From positions 1-58,516 of the forward strand of contig UQQZ01000004.1 of assembly GCA_900543305.1 (NCBI GenBank): a stretch of 58,516 nucleotides of DNA, in the 5' to 3' direction. This stretch comes from an uncultured Oscillospiraceae bacterium. Its GTDB lineage: Bacteria > Bacillota > Clostridia > Oscillospirales > Acutalibacteraceae. Position numbers and translations under genes: made by a program. Shown piece after piece: positions 1 through 10,000 of the stretch (the stretch's first letter is position 1; the number at the start of each line of letters is the position of its first letter). A model generated the notes under the pieces. The model worked only from the letters and a program-made list of their open reading frames with translations, was not told the origin of the DNA and searched no databases.

Positions 1-1654
1 CCAGAACATCGCCGCCGGTGGCAGCAGCAGCCATTCCTCCCCCCGCCTGGAACATAGCAGCTTGTCCATAATTTGCTACTGCTTGGACAGCAGCACCCCC
101 TTGTGCAGTGGCGTTGGCCAGGACAGGGGTCTGGTTATTGATTTGGCTGACCATGAAATCCCTCTGCCAAGTGTTTAGCTTCACTTTGCCGCTGACATGA
201 ATTTCATGGTTTACCTCCTTGGTTTTAATTCCTGCTTTTGTTTCTTCACGATACGGTGCCGCAGAATGAGATGCAGAGCTGCTTCCACTGACATTTCCTT
301 GCCATTTTCGTCCAGAAGTCGATTTTGGTTCTGAACGGGGTTTGAAGGGTGAGAAAGTGTTATAGGAATTATAATCACGAGAGGTTGATTGGGAAACACC
401 AGAAAATTGAGATTGTTGTGCAGACCGTTCCTGATCGGTGACAGCACCTTGGTTTTCGGGCGAAAAAGCGTGATCTGATGCTTCGTTCTGGCCCAAAACA
501 GGTTGTTCCTCCGGCTTTGGTGACACCATTTTATCGGCTACTGATTTCACCTCTTTTCCGATAGGTCGCCCTGATTCATTGTGGCTTTGGATCTCTGGAT
601 AATACTGGTATGCGCTGCGCTCCGGCTCAGGATAGAGAACACTTGGTGAAACGGATTCTACCGTCTGAACATCTTGACTACGCTGCAAATTGTCTTGGGA
701 AGATGGCGTTGCAATTCCGTCCTTCGCTACCCGTTCCTCTTGATCCAGCGTATGGAGAGAGGAACTTGCTGCCGCAATATCTTGGAAGCTGGCAGGATTA
801 AAGTGCTCTTCCAAAATATGTACCGTGCCCCCAGAGCTGTGGGAAACTGGAAATGCTGATAATTGGGTAAATGGAGTTGGTTGTATCTCAGCTGGATAAA
901 ATGAATCGGGGGCAGAGGAAACCTCCCCATGAGTCTTTAAACCTTGTTCTTTTCTGACATGGGTGCTTGTTTCTTTATCAACATCCTTATGAATTTCCTC
1001 GTTATAGGTTTCTGGAGCTCCTTCTTCTTTGTGTTGAAGGCTTGGTTCCCCATCCGACATAGGGGTCTTTTCTTGGGTAAGCGACCTTTCTACCGCATTT
1101 TTTGCTTCGCTGAGAGCGATATTTGCTGCTTTCTTCGCCTTTCCCTCCATCTGCTCGATGGCATACTGCTCTGGGGATTCCTCAGCCTGAGCAGACTGGG
1201 GTTCTTCCCCCATTAGGGACTTTGCCTCACCAACAAGGCGCTTGGCGGTATCCTTGGAATTACCTTCTGGATGGCCTTGTATTATGTCCAACAGCAGTGC
1301 CTTATGAGCAGCGTTCACAAACTGGGCAGCTGTCTTAATATCCGGTTTTTTTTCCACAGGGATGCGCCCACGATTAGATCTTTTCTCTGTCTTTCCTTTC
1401 AAAGAGAAAAATTTAGCCCGGTGCTTGACTTTCCTGCGGCGTCGTGACTTGATTTTTCCTTTGAGAGCTTTCTTGGGTATTGTTTTCTTGGGGAGTGACT
1501 CCTCCTCTATCTTTTGAGAAGCCTTAAATTGGCCTGGAAATGCCTGCTTTGTTTCTTTTTTGGAGGAATCCTGCTCAGGTGCGCTTTGCCCCAATGTTTT
1601 TTTGGTTTCCTGTGGCTCATGCTTTGAGTTTTGATTTGAAATATTTTTTGGCAT
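1..1654 (-). CDS. edge-truncated Lys-rich then Gln/Ser/Pro-rich ICE protein (551 codons in window)
   Basis: An uninterrupted frame runs from ATG at 1654 (GGAGGA ribosome site 6 nt upstream) off the left edge. The first ~110 residues are Lys/Arg-rich (MPKNISNQ..., then repeated KK, RRR and KHR patches), suggesting nucleic-acid or envelope contact. Residues ~110-470 are low-complexity, rich in Gln, Ser, Pro and Glu. From about residue 480 the composition changes to an ordered-looking segment with EIHVSGKVKLNTWQRD followed by Ala/Gly/Gln-rich sequence (AAVQAVANYG, AAAATGG) that could be a hydrophobic helix. No signal peptide is seen. It is last in the sortase/adhesin operon. I do not recognise the family; a surface or transfer-apparatus structural protein is possible. 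Confidence 0.75.
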   Translation of the reverse strand, partial: MPKNISNQNSKHEPQETKKTLGQSAPEQDSSKKETKQAFPGQFKASQKIEEESLPKKTIPKKALKGKIKSRRRRKVKHRAKFFSLKGKTEKRSNRGRIPVEKKPDIKTAAQFVNAAHKALLLDIIQGHPEGNSKDTAKRLVGEAKSLMGEEPQSAQAEESPEQYAIEQMEGKAKKAANIALSEAKNAVERSLTQEKTPMSDGEPSLQHKEEGAPETYNEEIHKDVDKETSTHVRKEQGLKTHGEVSSAPDSFYPAEIQPTPFTQLSAFPVSHSSGGTVHILEEHFNPASFQDIAAASSSLHTLDQEERVAKDGIATPSSQDNLQRSQDVQTVESVSPSVLYPEPERSAYQYYPEIQSHNESGRPIGKEVKSVADKMVSPKPEEQPVLGQNEASDHAFSPENQGAVTDQERSAQQSQFSGVSQSTSRDYNSYNTFSPFKPRSEPKSTSGRKWQGNVSGSSSASHSAAPYREETKAGIKTKEVNHEIHVSGKVKLNTWQRDFMVSQINNQTPVLANATAQGGAAVQAVANYGQAAMFQAGGGMAAAATGGDVL

Positions 1655-1679
1655 TTGGCGTCCTCCTTTTTTGCACAAG

Positions 1680-1703
1680 AAAACCGGAACCAGTTCCGGT
1701 TTT
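1680..1703. repeat. dispersed palindrome, copy 1
   Basis: Core CCGGAACCAGTTCCGG flanked by AAAA and TTTT; the two 11-nt arms are perfectly complementary around a central CA. It lies between the sortase stop and the next gene, just upstream of that gene's ribosome site. Confidence 0.9.
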
Positions 1704-1745
1704 AGCCCTTCCCTTCACCTCTGGGCAGAAGCCAGGGGCAAAGGG

Positions 1746-1768
1746 AAAGGCTGCGGATAAACCGCAGC
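1746..1768 (-). terminator. hairpin after sortase gene
   Basis: GGCTGCGG-ataaa-CCGCAGCC stem 10 nt beyond the sortase stop. The minus-strand 3' flank is only moderately T-rich (CTTTCCCTTT), so termination may be partial. Confidence 0.5.
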
Positions 1769-1777
1769 CCTCCAAAA

Positions 1778-2614
1778 TCATGTTTCTTTCACGGCGACTA
1801 TCGCAAGCCGCCCATTTTTTTGTGTGTACTCGCACGTTGCTAAGGTCAAAAGCCGATCTCCATACACAGGGGAAACCCCTGTGGAATACAGGGAACGGGA
1901 CTTAATCTCCTGAGTCATTTCCGCAAATTGCTGCTCATCCATGTAGAGGCTGTTAAAAATACTCCACACAGTGGGATACACAGTGCCGGAAACACGCAGC
2001 ACCGCCGCTATGCGGTACTGACTGACCCCCTCCTCTGTTTCCAAAGTGATAATTGGGTGATCCTCATAGTAGCTGTAAGAAGCATACTTATGGAGCATGG
2101 AAAACATGGTCCCGTCCGTAAAATGATGGCCATAGATGATGAGATTATCGGCGGTTTCGATATTACACCGAGAGTCCAAAAAGGGCACACCATGCCGGTT
2201 AGAGGTCTTTTCAAAGCTGTGATCCAGGTAGTAATCCGGGTCATCTGGGGACCACATTACCGGGTAATCCAGGTCCGTCCCCTCAATAGAGATCCACGCC
2301 ACACACTCTGGGTTTTCTTCCTGAAGCACTTGGATTCGATTTGAAACGCTGGCTGGTTCTTCCGGCACAGTGTTGCTTTCCATTCCATCTGGTTTTGTAT
2401 CAGCATCTGACGCACTGGAAGCATTATCATGCTCTTCATGTGATCGAGAGTCTAGATCAGTAACTTCTTGCGTTGTTGATAATTGTCGCAACCGTTGGAA
2501 AATCTCATCCTGTTCCGCATGGTCTTGGATAGAGCTGCCCAGGCCCCATATAGCCCAGGCAGCTACTCCAAGAAGAACCACACCGGCCAGAATGAAAAGC
2601 ACCTTCCGGCGCAT
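1778..2614 (-). CDS. srtB: class B sortase
   Basis: A 278-aa membrane-anchored transpeptidase that cleaves a sorting signal and links surface proteins to peptidoglycan. One N-terminal TM (residues ~4-26) is followed by an acidic/Ser linker and the sortase domain from ~95. Catalytic elements are visible: YGHH at 161-164, TLATC with the nucleophile Cys261, and Arg269 in the NGRLA motif. The start overlaps the stop of the upstream surface-protein gene (TAATG), so translation is coupled. Its likely substrate is the VPKTG-bearing adhesin two genes upstream in the operon. The CD1107-like protein has a TM anchor but no clear sorting motif. Confidence 0.93.
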   Translation of the reverse strand: MRRKVLFILAGVVLLGVAAWAIWGLGSSIQDHAEQDEIFQRLRQLSTTQEVTDLDSRSHEEHDNASSASDADTKPDGMESNTVPEEPASVSNRIQVLQEENPECVAWISIEGTDLDYPVMWSPDDPDYYLDHSFEKTSNRHGVPFLDSRCNIETADNLIIYGHHFTDGTMFSMLHKYASYSYYEDHPIITLETEEGVSQYRIAAVLRVSGTVYPTVWSIFNSLYMDEQQFAEMTQEIKSRSLYSTGVSPVYGDRLLTLATCEYTQKNGRLAIVAVKET

Positions 2615-4026
2615 TACTGATAGCCTCCTGACCGTTTCCGGTACTCTCTAAACCATCGAAAGCCAAACACTCCTGCAACACAAAGAGCAGCCACAACCAC
2701 AAATACAAGTACGATCATGCCCCAGTTTATGGACGGCCCTTGGGATGGCTCCTCCGGGGCCACGGACCCTTGAATAAACGTAGGCAGCTCCACGTCCTGC
2801 AATGTTGTATCGTTGGACACCTGCAAGGAAACGGTGTCCGTTTGGTCACCATAGTGGATGTCCAGGGAATACTCTCCCACCGGAACACGGATCAAACGGT
2901 GGGGACGGCCCTCTGTCAACCAGTTGGCCAGTTCCTCTCCATTTTCATCGTACAAAACCGCCTCCGCATCCACTACAGGGATACCTGTTGTCTCGTTCAC
3001 GATCTCCAGGTCCACTTTCAGATATTCGCAAATTAGCTCAAACTCTGTGTCCAAGCCGCCAGGAATTTCTGTGGGAACCATCTCCATCGTGTAGCCGGTC
3101 GGAACATCAATGGCCACCGCCACCAAGTCTGTCACAGGTACTTCCTCAATGGTTGCTTTTCCTTCCACATCCGTTTTGCCCAGGGCAATGGCATTGCTCC
3201 GGTCGTATGGATTTTGCCTTCTCTCTTCCTCAATGGCGGCCTGAGACGATTCCTCTATCTTTTGCGTCACATCGGTCGTATCCTTGATAGGCACTTTCTC
3301 TTCAACCGGTTTTTCCTCTAAATCCTCCGCAGCATAAATGCCGATAGTCACATCCTCAAGAGGGGTGCCATCGTCATCCTCAACTGTCAGCGCTAAATTA
3401 CGCTGATTGGCTGTGAAGTAGAAGGTCAAATAAACCGACTCACCAGCCGTGATAGCGAATTTCTGATCGCCGGGCAGCTCGTAACCCTGGTTGACATGAC
3501 TGCCCTCCTTGGGTGCAGCGGTATAGCTGCCGGGAGGCATCTCAATGACTACCTGGCCCGTTTCATCTGTCCGGTAATCCCTGCTATACTCAGTTCCATC
3601 CTGAGTGGTGCCGGTCACAGAAATCTGAAAACCTTCTTTTACACCATTATCAGCTTCGCAAGCCAAAGTTAATGTTCCCTCTGTAGGAGAAGGCGTTGCG
3701 GTCGGTGATGGAGCTGATGTACTTGGAGCAGGTGTATTGATCGGATTGGGCGACGCAGACGGGCTTGTCGTTGCTTGAGGGGTCGTGGTCACAGCACCGG
3801 TGTTTGGAGAAGCCGTGTAAGTAGGGGCCACTGTTGGAATTGGTGTCGGGGTAGGTGTGGCCAACGGGATTGGAGTCACCTGTGGCTTTGGAGTCACCAC
3901 CGGAGCCCCTGACACATTTGGTTTTCCAACAGGGCCTTGCCCATCAACTGATGATGCCGTCGCTGCCAATGGGACAGTGACTACCAGGAGCAGCGACAGC
4001 AGGCAAAGAACGATTTTCCTTTTCAC
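2614..4026 (-). CDS. CD1107-like (DUF4366-type) mobile-element surface protein
   Basis: A 470-aa exported protein. Signal peptide at residues 1-25; a Pro/Thr-rich wall-spanning linker with PTPTPI-type repeats (~40-115); then Cna-B-like beta domains (for example around 'ALTVEDDDGTPLEDVTIGIYA' and the 'LEIVNETTGIPVVDAEAVLYDENG' segment); a TM helix (~435-457) and a basic tail (FREYRKRSGG). It sits between the large adhesin and the sortase, the position where Tn1549/CTn elements carry CD1107-family proteins. It is probably a surface component of the mating apparatus. Family assignment rests on architecture and synteny. Confidence 0.7.
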   Translation of the reverse strand: MKRKIVLCLLSLLLVVTVPLAATASSVDGQGPVGKPNVSGAPVVTPKPQVTPIPLATPTPTPIPTVAPTYTASPNTGAVTTTPQATTSPSASPNPINTPAPSTSAPSPTATPSPTEGTLTLACEADNGVKEGFQISVTGTTQDGTEYSRDYRTDETGQVVIEMPPGSYTAAPKEGSHVNQGYELPGDQKFAITAGESVYLTFYFTANQRNLALTVEDDDGTPLEDVTIGIYAAEDLEEKPVEEKVPIKDTTDVTQKIEESSQAAIEEERRQNPYDRSNAIALGKTDVEGKATIEEVPVTDLVAVAIDVPTGYTMEMVPTEIPGGLDTEFELICEYLKVDLEIVNETTGIPVVDAEAVLYDENGEELANWLTEGRPHRLIRVPVGEYSLDIHYGDQTDTVSLQVSNDTTLQDVELPTFIQGSVAPEEPSQGPSINWGMIVLVFVVVAALCVAGVFGFRWFREYRKRSGGYQ

Positions 4027-4044
4027 GTCATGTCCCTCCTGGAA

Positions 4045-7000
4045 TTATCGGATTGTTTTTTTCCGGCGATAGATCACATAGCCGCCCACAATGGCAACCA
4101 CAACAACCAGCACTCCAACATACACCCAGATAGGCGGTGTGGTTTGGCCAGTCTTAGGAACATCTGTGGTATCACGGGGCCGATCCTGCATCTCAATTTG
4201 CTGCACATCACCGGTCGAGGCGACACTAAAGGTAATGGCGTCGGCAATCTCATATCCCTTGGGAGCAGAAACTTCCTTCAGCACATACCCGTCACCAACT
4301 GCCAGCTTTGTAAGCTCATGGGGCTGACCATTGGACACCCAGGTATCAATTAGGGTTCCGTCCGGGGCATAGAGCTCCAGGGTAGCTCCAGAAAGATGAT
4401 TGCCGGTAGAAATGTCGGTTTTGATAATAGAAATTCTTGTGTACTTGTTTACGATTTCGCCCAGGGAGATCTCTTCCTTATCCACAACTACCTCAATGGG
4501 AGTTGTGTCAAGAACATATCCTGGCCTCGTAACCAGCTCAACGATCACCCAATTTCCAGCAGGAACTTTGTCAAATTCAAACTCGCCATTCTTACCTGTC
4601 TGAGCTGTGGCAGCAGCGTTTTCTTCGGTAAAGCTATCGGTCCCTTCGGGGAACAGGCCAAACACAACGCCTTCCAGCTTGGTGCCGTCAGTATCCACTT
4701 TCGTGCCCAGAATACGGCCCTTCAGCGTAACTACCACAGTCTGGTCCTCATCATTGATGTCAGCATGGGAGGCAATTTCTTTGTCGCCATAGTACAGGGT
4801 TTCAAAAACAACAATGTGTTTGCCTGCCAAAGCACTCGTATCCAAAGTGTAGGTCAGCTCCACGGTGCCAGACTCTGCTTCGGGAGTGAACTCCACCTCA
4901 GCGATGATTTCCTTATCGTTGACCAGAAGGGGTTTCTTACTATCCTTGTCCATAAGAACACCCGTTATCTTGTAGGTCTTACCGGGAATCAGGCCGGAGT
5001 ATTCCACTGTATCGGTGATAGTAACCTCTTTCTTGGGTTCGGCCTCCTTCTCACCGTCCACTGTTGCCGTTGTCCCGATTTCAGGCTTTTCACCGAAAGT
5101 GACGGTCTGGCCCTGATCGTTGATGTCGGTATGGGATGCAATTTCCTTCCCGTCTAAGTACAGAGTTTCAAAAACGACTACTTGTTTGTTGACCAGATCG
5201 TCAGCGTTAAGTGTGAATGTAACTTCTACCGTTCCGTCCTTTGCGGTCGGGACAAAACTGGAAGCAGAAGTCACTTGTTCGCCATTAACCAACAACGGCT
5301 GGCCAGTTCCCTTATCCATGAGTACACCATACAGCGTGTAAGTTTCACCAGGAGTCAGACCAGAGTAGGCTACTTCGTCCACAATGGTGACTTCCCCGGA
5401 GGGGGCAGCCGTATGCTGGCCATCCACTGTGGCAGTGGTGCCGATCTTGGGCTTCTCTTCCTCAAAGGTGACGGTCTGGTTTTCATCGTTGATATCAGCG
5501 TGAGATGTTACTTCAACGTCACCCTGGTACAGGGTTTCAAACACCACCACGGAGGTGCCAGCAAGGGCGCTGGCGTCCAGGGTATAGGTCAGTTCCACGG
5601 TGCCAGACTCTGCTTCGGGAGTGAACTCTACCTCAGCGGTGATCTGTTGCTCACCAACCAGCAGAGGCTCACCGGTGGCCTTGTCCATCAGGATACCAGA
5701 CACTTTGTAGGTTTCGCCCGGAGTCAGGCCAGAGTAGGCCACCTCGTCCACAATGGTGACTTCCCCGGAGGGGGCAGCCGTATGCTGGCCATCTACTGTG
5801 GCAGTGGTGCCAATGTGAGGACCTTCTTCAAAGGTCACAGTTTGGTTCTCGTCGTTGATGTCAGCATGAGAGGTTACTTCAACTTCCCCTTGATACAGGG
5901 TCTCAAACACTACCACAGAAGTGCCTGCAAGGGCGCTGGCGTCCAGAGTATAGGTTAACTCTACGGTGCCGGACTCTGCTTCGGGCGTGAACTCCACCTC
6001 AGCGGTGATCTGCTGCTCACCTACCAGCAGCGGCTCTCCGGTGGCTTTGTCCATCAGGATGCCGGACACTTTGTAGGTCTCGCCTGGAGTCAGGCCAGAG
6101 TAGGCCACCTCGTCCACAATAGTGACTTCCTCGGAGGGGGCTGCCGTATGCTGGCCATCTACCGTAGCAGTGGTTCCGATCTTTGGTCCTTCCTCAAAGG
6201 ATACAGTCTGTCCTTCATCTTCAATTTCTGTGTGAGCAGCTACTTCCTCCTCACCGATGTACAGGGTTTCAAAAACAACTACCGACTTGCCGACCAGTGA
6301 GGAAGCATCAAACGTAAAGAGCATTTCGACGGTTCCGCTGGACTCGGAAGGCGTAAAGGTAGCCTCGGCGGTCACCTGGGTTTGTTCCTCGCCTTCGCCC
6401 ACCAGCAAAGGTTCACCGGTCTCCTTATCCATCAGCACACCGGACAGTTTGTACTCCTGGCCCACAGTCAGGCCGGTGTAACTCACTGTGTCAGTGATGG
6501 TGATTTGCTCCGCTGGCTGGGCAGTCTTTTCGCCGTCAATGGTAGCAGTGGTGCCGATCGAGGGCTGCCCAAAGGTCACGGTCTGGCCCTCATCCTCCAG
6601 ATCGGCATGGGACGCAACCAGTGTTTCTCCTTGGTATAGGTCCTCAAAAACCACCACAGCTTTGCCCGCAAGATCGCTGGCATCCAGGGTGTAAGTTAAC
6701 TCCACGGTGCCCTCGGCACTGGTGGGAGTAAACTCCACCTCGGCAGTCACCTGGGTCTGTTCCTCACCTTCGCCCACCAGCAGCGGCTCCCCGGTACTCT
6801 TGTCCATGAGCACACCGCTCAGTTTGTAGGTTTGGCCCACCTTCAAGTTTTTATAGGTCACGGTATCTACAATAGTGACTTCTTCGGCGGGTTCCGCAGT
6901 ATGTTCTCCATTGACCGTAGCAGTGGTTCCGATCTCCGGTACGCCCTCAAATTGGTCATCCAGGGTTCCCAGATAGATAGTGGTATTGTTCCGGGAGATG

Positions 7001-10000
7001 GTCACATGGGGTACTTTCACCAGCTCGTACCCTTCGTTTCCAGAGCAGCGCAACTCTTCTAAAGTATAGGTATCGTATGGAAGGGCGCACATCTCATCCT
7101 GGGTATCCACCATCCAACCCTCGGTGGTCAAGCCAAACCAAGTACCGGCGTGATCGTCCCACAGAGTTTCGTCCTCCACACCATCGTTGCCGTTGGTATT
7201 CTGGCTGTGGGGATTCCATTCGGTGGTAGTACGCACTTCGCCGTTCTCGTCAGTAACTACGATGTGCTCTTCACCTGTGGTTTCGGAGATCAATTTGAAA
7301 GCCACATTGGCGAACCGTCCCATGTTGGTTTCGCCGCCTTCGCCCACCTTGACGAATTGCAAGTCGCCACGGATCACTTGGTTGTAAGCTGCGTCGCCAT
7401 CACGATACTCCACCACTTGTCCATCCTGACGAATGGTAAAGTGACGAACGGCTTTATCGGTATGCAGATACCCTTCTCCAGGCTTGGTTTCCACCATTTC
7501 GTAGGTGCCATAAGGTAGCGCACGGTTTTCGGTCTGAGCGATCCCGTCCACCACCTCAATGGTAGCGCATACTTCGCCGGGAGCGTAAAGGGCACCATTC
7601 ACATATACAGCATTTTTGCTCTTGTTGGTGATTTCAAAAAGAGTGCCGTCCAGGGAGGCCCCGCCCAAGGGGGTAAGCAAGCCGGATTCAAGGTCACGTT
7701 TTTCGATCAGCACGTCCCCTCTGACAACCTCATTGGGACAGTCAAACTCATAGATGATTCCATCGTCCTCAATCAGGATGGTTTGGTCGGGCATCGTGTT
7801 CAGCATGGATTCGTTGGTGGCACTTTCGTGCAGGATGTACTCACCGTAGGGGAGAAGATCATCGGCGGTGCTGGCTTTACCCTCACTGTCAGTGACCAGG
7901 GTTTTGACCACTTCGCCAGGCTGATATTTCTGCCCCTCCACCATGACAGGGTTGCGGGAATTGTTGATAATCTGGAAGGTAATACCTTCAAAATCAGCGT
8001 CGCCCTGGGGAGTGCTGCCGGTAATGGAGTCCAGCTTTTCCAGAGAGATGCCGCCCCTCTCCACTTCATTTACAGCGGTGATCGCCACGGAATGACCATT
8101 TTGACGAACCTGGACGGTTTCGCCGGTCCAGGTTAGAAGCATGGACTCATTTGTCCGGGCTTCCCGCACCTCGTATGTGCCATAAGGAAGCGCATCATTG
8201 CCGGTGCTGGCAGTTCCCGAATCGTCCGTGGTAATGGTCATTACCACGTCACCTACGGCGTAGGTCTGGCCATTCACAACCACGGGATTGGCGCTGCGGT
8301 TGATAACCTCAAAGTCAATCCCAGCGAAAGAAGAGTTGCCTTGGGGCGTGCTACCCATTTGGCTATCCTGTTTAGTGACGGTGATGCCGCCCCGTACCAC
8401 ATCGTTTTCAGCCTCATACTCCAGCATTTGGCCGTCCTCAGAGATGGTCACAGGGATTTCTTCCGTGAAGGTCAGCAGCATGGAGTTGTTGGTAGAAACC
8501 TCTCGAACGGTGTAATCACCATAGGGGAGGGCGTTTGCGCCGGTAGTGGCAACACCACTGGCATTGGTGGTGATCGTCATGGCCACCTGACCGGGCTGGG
8601 CCGTGGAACCGTTCACCACAACAGCGTTTTGGGATTTGTTGACAATCTCAAAAGATATCCCTGCCAAACTTACGTCGCCCTGGGGGGTAGTCCCGGTCTG
8701 GCTGTCTTTCTTCTGGATGGTCAGGCCGCCTTTTTTTACATCTTCGGTGATGTCATTCGGAACCAGTTCAAACGTATCCCCAACCAGCTGGCTGCCATCG
8801 ATGGTGTAGGTATGTACCGTGGGGTCCAGTTGATAACCTGGAGGAGAGGAAATTTCTTGGACTGTTACGGTCCCAAGGGGAATGTTGTTTATCACCGGGA
8901 AAGAGCCATCTGCATTTGAAGTAATATTTTGCGTTACAGTCTGGCCACCTTTTTGATAAGATACTTGATAGACGGCCCCCGCCAAACTGGCATTACCTTG
9001 TGGGCTTGTACCTGTTTGACTATCTTTTTTGACCACACGTATTGTTAAGGTGCCGGGATCGTCCTGTACATTGATGGATGTATCCGCTCCATCAATGGTA
9101 AAAACGTGGGTTTGAGGGTCCAACTTAAATCCCTTTGCAGGTTTAACCTCTTTCACTGCGTAGGTGCCATCCTCCAAAGGAGGGGTAATGGTTGCGTGCC
9201 CGCTGGAATCCGTGGTAAACGTGGCCACCACGGAACCACTGGCCGTTGTGCCCTTATACACGTTATACACGGCACCTGCCAAGGAATAGGCGCTGTTGCC
9301 CTGGGTAATGGAAACATCTGCCGACGTTTTTGTCAGAGTTACAGTGTATTCCTTTGGCTTTGAGGGCTCTATTTTTATGACAATGTAAATCGAAGTGGCA
9401 CTCTTGGGAGTGATAGAAGTAATGGCGTTGCCGCCAGGGTTTGACTCACTACTATGCCATAGCAAATCATCCCCTTCATAATCTCCCCAATAAAAACCAA
9501 TGTGGTTATCCTCTCCCGGATCAGGAGTTCGGCTATACCACATGAGGATAATATCGCCCTTTTCCAGTACGCCGCTGTTTAGCATCTCGCTTTTTGTCTG
9601 GAAAACATAGGCAGTTAGTTCTCCATTTTCCACAAGATTACGGTAGTTGCTGGCACCTGCCATAATGTCATAGGGTTTTCCAGAACCGAACCAGCTTGTC
9701 TGTCCTTTTACCTCCTGGATCAGTTCCATCACCTTAGTAGAGTTAATGCCAGCCTTTCTCAGAACATAACTGACAAAACCGCCACAGTTCATACCTGCCT
9801 GACCATTATAACTGGTATCGCCTTTAGGAGATTGCCAATCTTCTACATGATAGGGTGTTCCCAAATAAAAGCTATCGCTTTCATGTGCTTCCAACTCATT
9901 AACTATTGCCTGTCTTGTTACTCCCAGACTCGTCATGTAGTTCGTGCCGCCCTCAACACTGCTCTTAACAGACGAATAGCTGTCCTGAGCAGCGGATGCT

